Shown here one piece after another: positions 6,044 to 9,706 of a stretch of DNA of 9,706 nucleotides; within the stretch, counting starts at the first letter, position 1; the number at the start of each line of letters is the position of its first letter. The notes beneath the pieces are model-generated. The model had not been told where the DNA came from, searched no databases, and saw only the letters and a list, made by a program, of their open reading frames with translations. Origin of the DNA: an uncultured Fusobacterium sp. (GTDB lineage Bacteria; Fusobacteriota; Fusobacteriia; Fusobacteriales; Fusobacteriaceae). Location of the stretch: NCBI GenBank assembly GCA_900545035.1, contig UQXM01000065.1, positions 1 through 9,706 on the forward strand. The letters are read 5' to 3'. Made by a program: the position numbers and the translations under genes.

Positions 6044-6499
6044 ATGATATACGGTGAAATCAAAGAATTAAAATTCTACAAAGGAATATCTGAAAATTTA
6101 GACAAAGCTATTGATTATATTTTAAGCGGAGAATACAAAAAAGGAACTCCTGGAAAAAATGTTATTGACGGGGACAATCTTTATTTTAACTACCCTGACA
6201 AACCAATGACAAAAGAAATCAAAGACGGTTTCTTTGAAAGCCACAAACAATATATTGATATTCATGTTGTAATAGACGGAGAAGAAAATCTTGGATATGT
6301 TCCTCGTTCTCAAGCTGTTGTTACAAAAGAATATGACGCAGAAGGAGATTACGAACTTTTAGACGGAGAAATCAAAAATATGATGCATTTAACTCCTGAA
6401 AGATTTGTTATGTTCTTCCCTGACGAACCTCATATGGCTCTTTTAAAAGTAGGAGAAGTAAAACAAATTACAAAAGTAATTTTTAAAGTTTTAGTATAA
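6044..6499 (+). CDS. nanQ: YhcH/YjgK/YiaL family protein, probable N-acetylneuraminate anomerase
   Basis: Small cytosolic cupin-like, metal-binding enzyme. E. coli YhcH (NanQ) has been described as a sialic acid anomerase that helps supply the form used by the lyase. The 151-residue length is normal for the family. The family hallmark FESHKQYIDIHVVIDGEE (residues 64-81) provides the clustered E, H, D and H residues expected to bind the metal, and the later FFPDEPHMALLK block carries another conserved His. AAGGAG lies eight bases before the ATG. It is the first gene of a two-gene unit with nanE, 27 bases apart, under an operator-like site. A broader sugar anomerase role, as for other family members, cannot be excluded. 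Confidence 0.85.
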   Translation: MIYGEIKELKFYKGISENLDKAIDYILSGEYKKGTPGKNVIDGDNLYFNYPDKPMTKEIKDGFFESHKQYIDIHVVIDGEENLGYVPRSQAVVTKEYDAEGDYELLDGEIKNMMHLTPERFVMFFPDEPHMALLKVGEVKQITKVIFKVLV

Positions 6500-6526
6500 T
6501 TTATTATTAAGAGAGGCGGAATAAAA

Positions 6527-7201
6527 ATGAGTAAATTTGAACAAGTAAAAGGAAAATTAATAGTTTCATGCCAAGCTCTTCCTGATGAACCATTACACAG
6601 TTCATACATCATGGGAAGAATGGCTTATGCAGCTTATGTGGGAGGAGCTTCAGGAATAAGAGCAAACACTGTGGCTGACATAAAAGAGATAAAAACAACT
6701 GTTGACCTGCCTATAATCGGAATTATAAAACATCAGTACGGAGACAACAATGTATATATCACTCCTACAATGACTGAAATTGATGCCCTTGTAGCTGAAG
6801 GTGTAGATGTTATCGCTATTGATGGTACAAAAAGAGAAAGACCTGACGGAAGAACTCTTGAAGATCTTATGAAAGAAGTAAGAGCAAAATATCCTGACCA
6901 ATTATTTATGGCTGATATCTCTTGTGCAGAAGAGGCTGTTGAATGCGAAAAATTAGGATTTGATATTGTGGGAACTACTCTTGTGGGATACACTGAATAC
7001 ACAAAAGGAAACGACCCATTAACAGAACTTGCAAAAGTTGTGGCTGCTGTAAAAATTCCTGTAATCGGTGAAGGAAACCTTGACACTCCTGCAAAAGCTA
7101 AAAAAGCTCTTGAAACAGGAGCATATGCTGTTGTAGTCGGAGGAGCTATCACTAGACCTCAGCAGATTACAAGAAAATTTGTTACTGAAATGGAAAAATA
7201 A
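6527..7201 (+). CDS. nanE: N-acetylmannosamine-6-phosphate 2-epimerase
   Basis: Cytosolic TIM-barrel enzyme converting ManNAc-6-phosphate to GlcNAc-6-phosphate, which enters amino sugar catabolism through NagA and NagB. The 224-residue length fits bacterial NanE. Conserved blocks run in the expected order: [12 protein letters not shown] (14-25), GGASGIRAN (39-47), GIIKHQYG (65-72), [10 protein letters not shown] (97-106), MADISCAEE (128-136), [10 protein letters not shown] (150-159), GEGN (181-184) and GGAITRP (205-211). K68 and E182 are the likely catalytic pair by comparison with the Clostridium perfringens enzyme, from memory. GAGGCGGA upstream acts as ribosome binding site. It is the last gene of the nan locus and is followed by a strong terminator. 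Confidence 0.95.
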   Translation: MSKFEQVKGKLIVSCQALPDEPLHSSYIMGRMAYAAYVGGASGIRANTVADIKEIKTTVDLPIIGIIKHQYGDNNVYITPTMTEIDALVAEGVDVIAIDGTKRERPDGRTLEDLMKEVRAKYPDQLFMADISCAEEAVECEKLGFDIVGTTLVGYTEYTKGNDPLTELAKVVAAVKIPVIGEGNLDTPAKAKKALETGAYAVVVGGAITRPQQITRKFVTEMEK

Positions 7202-7210
7202 TATATTTAA

Positions 7211-7248
7211 AAAAATTCCCAGTCTGAACAAACAGACTGGGTTTTTGT
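7211..7248. terminator. Bidirectional terminator between nanE and folP
   Basis: A perfect 9-bp stem, CCCAGTCTG (7218-7226) with CAGACTGGG (7233-7241), closes a six-base loop. TTTTT follows on the plus strand, and AATTTTTTT follows on the minus strand. It can therefore end both the rightward nan transcript and the leftward fol operon, whose last stop codon is at 7262. Confidence 0.92.
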
Positions 7249-7261
7249 TATCCTAATTAAA

Positions 7262-8080
7262 TTATCTTCTGATAATTGCATCTGCCACAAGGACAGCTCT
7301 TTTATTGGCTCTCACATCATGCACTCTCACAATGTCAGCACCTCTTTCTATCCCTGCCACTGTTGTGGCTATTGTTCCCTCTGCTCTCTCTTTTGGAGGC
7401 AGTCCGCCAATAAGAGTACCTATAAATCTTTTTCTTGATGTTCCCAGAAGTATTGGAGCCATATCACGAATTTCTCCCATTCTGTGAAGCACCTCTAGAT
7501 TCCACTCAAAATCTTTTCCAAAGCCAATTCCCGGATCAATTATTATTTTCTCTTTAGAAAGTCCTTTTTCTTCGGCAACCTTAAAAGTTCTCTCAAAAAA
7601 TTCTCTCATTGATATCATGATATCTTTTTCATAATGAGTTCCGTTCTGATTGTGCATAGCAATCACACAGGCATCGTATTTCGCTGCTACAGCCGCCATT
7701 TCTCCTTTATCATACTGAAGCCCCCATACATCATTTATAATGTGTGCTCCGGCTTCTAAAGCCCTTTCAGCCACTTCATACCTGTATGTATCCACAGAGA
7801 TAACTGCTTCTGTTTCTGCAGAAATTCTTTTTATCACAGGAATAACTCTTTCCATTTCCAGCTCCACAGAAATCTCTTCATGTCCCGGTCTTGTTGACAT
7901 TCCTCCAACATCAATTATATCTGCTCCCTCTTCTATCATCTCTTTGGCTCTTGCCACAGCCTTTTCAATATCAGCATAATCACCACCGTCAGAAAAAGAG
8001 TCTGTTGTAACATTTAAAATCCCCATTATAAGAGTTCTTTTTCCAAGTTCTATTTTTTTACCTCTCGAATGTATTACCAT
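7262..8080 (-). CDS. folP: Dihydropteroate synthase
   Basis: Cytosolic TIM-barrel enzyme joining 6-hydroxymethyl-dihydropterin diphosphate and p-aminobenzoate to dihydropteroate; it is the sulfonamide target. At 272 residues it is of normal length. Signature one is IMGILNVTTDSFSDGG (18-33) with N23 and D27; signature two is ADIIDVGGMSTRPG (53-66) with T63 and R64. Further conserved pieces are S-V-D-T-Y (95-99), I-N-D-V (115-118), DPGIGFGK (182-189), GTSRKRF (213-219) and R-V-H-D (252-255). T26 replaces the usual Pro of NVTPDSF, and M61 replaces the common Glu of GGESTRPG; neither removes a catalytic residue. AAAGGAG lies six bases before the ATG. It is the last gene of the fol operon, 26 bases after folBK. 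Confidence 0.97.
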   Translation of the reverse strand: MVIHSRGKKIELGKRTLIMGILNVTTDSFSDGGDYADIEKAVARAKEMIEEGADIIDVGGMSTRPGHEEISVELEMERVIPVIKRISAETEAVISVDTYRYEVAERALEAGAHIINDVWGLQYDKGEMAAVAAKYDACVIAMHNQNGTHYEKDIMISMREFFERTFKVAEEKGLSKEKIIIDPGIGFGKDFEWNLEVLHRMGEIRDMAPILLGTSRKRFIGTLIGGLPPKERAEGTIATTVAGIERGADIVRVHDVRANKRAVLVADAIIRR

Positions 8081-8106
8081 GAAAAACTCCTTTCTAAAAA
8101 ATTATT

Positions 8107-8940
8107 TTAATTCTGCTTTTTAAGTTCTTTTTCCAAAATTCTTTTTAAAGTTCCCACAGTTTTTTTCTCAAGAGGGTGAACAAAATTTGGAGCTATCTCT
8201 GAAAGAGGCTCAAGAACAAACATTCTCTCACATATCCAAGGATGCGGAACAGCAAGATCTGCTTCTCCTATAATTTCATCATCAAAAAATAAAATATCGA
8301 TATCAATTATTCTCGGTCCCCACTTAATCTCTCTCACTCTTCCCATTTGAAGTTCAATTCCAAGCAGTTCTTTCAAAAGCTCTCGAGGTGTGAAAAGTGT
8401 TTTTATCTCAAGACAGCTGTTTAAAAACATATCCTGCTCTGTATATCCAAAAGGCTCTGTTTCTATTATGGTACTTTGAGCTGTTATTTTTGTATTTTCA
8501 AGATTTCCGATTTTTTCTGCTGCTTCAAGAAGATTTTTTTTCTTATCCCCCATATTTGTTCCAAGAGATAGATATGCAGTGTGCCATTTTCTTGTGATTT
8601 CCACAGCTACAAAATCAAAATGCTTTCTGATTGGTGCCCAAGGTTTTTTTATTACAACTTTCACTTCGGAAATAAGAGGATATTTTGTAAGTATCATCTC
8701 TGCTGTTTTTTCTGCACAAGTTTCTATAAGGTCAAAAGACTGACTTGTAAGAAGTTTTTCCACATCATCTGACACAAAGCCGTAATGAGTGGAAGCATTC
8801 AGATTTCCTGTTTTCCCTGCCTCTCTTGTGTCTGTTTTCATTTCAAGAGAAACTATAAATTTCTGTCCCAAAAATTTTTCCTCTTTAAAAACTCCGTGTT
8901 CTGCAATAATCTCAAGATTTTCTATAATAATCTTATCCAT
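8107..8940 (-). CDS. folK: Bifunctional dihydroneopterin aldolase / HPPK (FolB-FolK fusion)
   Basis: One polypeptide carries two consecutive steps of folate synthesis. Residues 1-117 are dihydroneopterin aldolase: HGVFKEEKFLGQKF (15-28) with E21, Y53, E73 in ETCAEKTA and K99 before the P-W-A-P-I motif match the known active-site positions. Residues 120-277 are 6-hydroxymethyl-7,8-dihydropterin pyrophosphokinase: AYLSLGTNMGD (122-132), ETEPFGYTEQDMFLNSC (160-176) and WGPRIIDIDILFFD (207-220), in which D213 and D215 would bind magnesium, then VPHPWICERMFVLEPL. The linker is only a few residues. AGGAG lies six bases before the ATG. It begins nine bases after the folE stop, so translation is probably coupled. 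FolB-FolK fusions are known in several bacteria, for example pneumococcal SulD. Confidence 0.96.
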   Translation of the reverse strand: MDKIIIENLEIIAEHGVFKEEKFLGQKFIVSLEMKTDTREAGKTGNLNASTHYGFVSDDVEKLLTSQSFDLIETCAEKTAEMILTKYPLISEVKVVIKKPWAPIRKHFDFVAVEITRKWHTAYLSLGTNMGDKKKNLLEAAEKIGNLENTKITAQSTIIETEPFGYTEQDMFLNSCLEIKTLFTPRELLKELLGIELQMGRVREIKWGPRIIDIDILFFDDEIIGEADLAVPHPWICERMFVLEPLSEIAPNFVHPLEKKTVGTLKRILEKELKKQN

Positions 8941-8949
8941 TTGTATCTC

Positions 8950-9507
8950 CTAATCTTTTTTTATCAGCTGTAAAACCTCTGCCCTTTTCAACGAGTCATT
9001 CTGAAAAATTCCCTTTGCTCCCGTTGTAATAACTTTTGCTCCGGGTTTTTTCACACCTCTCATTGTCATGCATGTATGTTCTGCTTCCACAATCACATAT
9101 ACTCCTGCACATTCAAGCCCTTTAAAAATCGTTTCGGCTATTTCTTCTGTCATTCTCTCCTGAAGCTGAGGACGCTTTGCATAAGCTTCTACAACCTTTA
9201 CAATATCCCCAAAACCGACAATTTTTCCATTGGGTATATATGCGATATCAATTTTTCCGAAAAACGGCAGAAAATGATGCTCACACATTGAATAGAAGCT
9301 TATATTTTTTTCTATTATCAAATCATTGGCAGCTACTTCAAAAGTCCTTTTCAGAAAACTGTAAGGATCTGTATACATTCCCGAAAAAAACTCCTTATAA
9401 AACTCCTCTATTCTTTTGGGAGTATTCTCAAACACCTCTTTATTCATATACTTTTTTTCTTCATCAAGGTTATTTAAAATCTCCCGAAAAGATTTTTCTA
9501 TACTCAT
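8950..9507 (-). CDS. folE: GTP cyclohydrolase I
   Basis: Catalyses GTP to 7,8-dihydroneopterin triphosphate, the first step of folate synthesis. The 185-residue protein has the zinc ligands C75 and H78 in SMCEHHFLPFFGK and C146 in EAEHTCMTMRGV, with neighbouring H77 and H144 of the active site. It also has the G-F-G-D and AYAKRPQLQERMTEEI blocks and the C-terminal TTGAKGIF. Start choice: the open frame extends 35 codons further to an ATG at 9612, but that stretch overlaps the promoter and tRNA terminator and is hydrophobic and unlike FolE. The ATG at 9507 follows AAGGAG by six bases. It is the first gene of the folE-folBK-folP operon. Confidence 0.96.
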   Translation of the reverse strand: MSIEKSFREILNNLDEEKKYMNKEVFENTPKRIEEFYKEFFSGMYTDPYSFLKRTFEVAANDLIIEKNISFYSMCEHHFLPFFGKIDIAYIPNGKIVGFGDIVKVVEAYAKRPQLQERMTEEIAETIFKGLECAGVYVIVEAEHTCMTMRGVKKPGAKVITTGAKGIFQNDSLKRAEVLQLIKKD

Positions 9508-9540
9508 GCTTTTCTCCTTACTAAAATATTCAACAGATAT

Positions 9541-9546
9541 ATTATA
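9541..9546 (-). promoter_or_regulatory. Likely -10 box of the fol operon promoter
   Basis: A perfect TATAAT on the minus strand (9546-9541) lies 33 bases before the folE ATG. At a 17-base spacing the -35 would be TTTTTA, a poor match, so the promoter is either weak or activator-assisted. The short leader leaves no room for a riboswitch. The tRNA terminator upstream separates this unit from the tRNA-like transcript. Confidence 0.5.
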
Positions 9547-9589
9547 CAATATAGGAGGAAATATAAAAAGAATTTCTTGAAAATAAAGT

Positions 9590-9615
9590 AAAAAAAACTG
9601 TTGATTTCTCAACAG
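9590..9615 (-). terminator. Terminator of the tRNA transcript
   Basis: On the minus strand CTGTTGA (9615-9609), loop GAAA and TCAACAG (9604-9598) form a perfect 7-bp hairpin followed by eight T (9597-9590). It lies 13 bases after the CCA of the tRNA-like sequence, as expected for a transcribed tRNA gene. Confidence 0.9.
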
Positions 9616-9628
9616 CTTGATTTTTAAA

Positions 9629-9706
9629 TGGTGCGAAGAGAGGGACTTGAACCCTCACGTCGGAGACACTTTAATCAGCGCTTTCACATCATATTTTGCT
9701 TCGAAG
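9629..9706 (-). tRNA. 3' half of a leucine-type tRNA, 5' part unclear or interrupted
   Basis: On the minus strand, 9668-9629 reads as a clean tRNA 3' half. A long variable arm has a GTC-TCC-GAC hairpin (9667-9659). A 5-bp T stem, GAGGG/CCCTC, encloses TTCAAGT, followed by acceptor strand TCTTCGC, discriminator A and encoded CCA. The long variable arm plus discriminator A point to leucine rather than serine. Upstream of 9668 the sequence does not behave as a tRNA: no stem of five pairs around a T-anticodon-purine loop, and no GG of a D loop, can be found. The piece CGAAG at 9704-9700 could pair with CTTCG of the acceptor but lies within a palindrome. It may be a degraded tRNA, a tRNA interrupted by an element or intron beyond the edge, or an attachment-site copy. 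Confidence 0.55.

Noticed and set aside
6733..7152. 139-codon frame antisense to nanE
   Set aside because: It lies wholly within the well-conserved nanE gene, resembles no family and has no translation signals.
9508..9589. Tetrahydrofolate riboswitch before folE
   Set aside because: The predicted leader is only about 30 bases and shows no structured element, too short for a THF riboswitch.
9508..9612. 35-codon N-terminal extension of folE
   Set aside because: It would contain the fol -10 box and the tRNA terminator; the peptide is unlike FolE and a good start with AAGGAG exists at 9507.
1..9706. CRISPR array, insertion sequence, phage or defence system
   Set aside because: No spaced direct repeats, transposase, integrase or defence gene is present; all sizeable open frames on both strands are explained by housekeeping or catabolic genes.

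Overview
The window is AT-rich, fully coding-dense bacterial DNA. It has a lipoprotein-type signal with a Ser at +2 (outer-membrane sorting), an HrcA-type CIRCE element, and low-GC codon usage. Together these suggest a diderm low-GC anaerobe such as a Fusobacteriota member (Fusobacterium or Cetobacterium-like). This is an inference from style and gene content; Bacillota relatives are not excluded.

Layout. (1) Positions 1-596, minus strand: a small heat-shock protein (Hsp20) with a near-consensus sigma-70 promoter overlapped by a CIRCE operator, followed at once by the first 17 codons of a second gene that runs off the left edge. (2) Positions 697-7246: a sialic acid (Neu5Ac) utilisation locus. 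A Na+-coupled SiaT-like transporter reads leftward; across a 389-base divergent control region, nanM (lipoprotein sialic acid mutarotase, circularly permuted relative to E. coli NanM) reads rightward. They are followed by a LacI-family regulator, nanK (ROK-family ManNAc kinase, TTG start), nanQ/yhcH (cytosolic sialic acid anomerase family) and nanE (ManNAc-6-P 2-epimerase). No sialate lyase (nanA) and no nagA/nagB lie in the window. (3) Positions 7262-9507, minus strand: a tight folate operon folE - folB/folK fusion - folP, convergent with the nan locus across a bidirectional terminator. (4) Right edge, minus strand: the 3' half of a leucine-type tRNA with its own terminator, but with a 5' portion that does not fold as a tRNA.

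How it works together. NanM would anomerise sialic acid outside the inner membrane, the transporter would import it with sodium, NanQ would equilibrate anomers or the open chain in the cytosol, a lyase elsewhere would yield ManNAc, NanK would phosphorylate it and NanE would convert it to GlcNAc-6-P. Three nan promoters (transporter, nanM, nanQ-nanE) each have a TTGACA -35 and, just downstream of the -10, a similar near-palindrome built on TGTTC-nCGA-GAACA. This points to one repressor, most simply the LacI-family protein encoded in the middle of the locus. The regulator-nanK unit has its own promoter with no recognisable copy of this operator.
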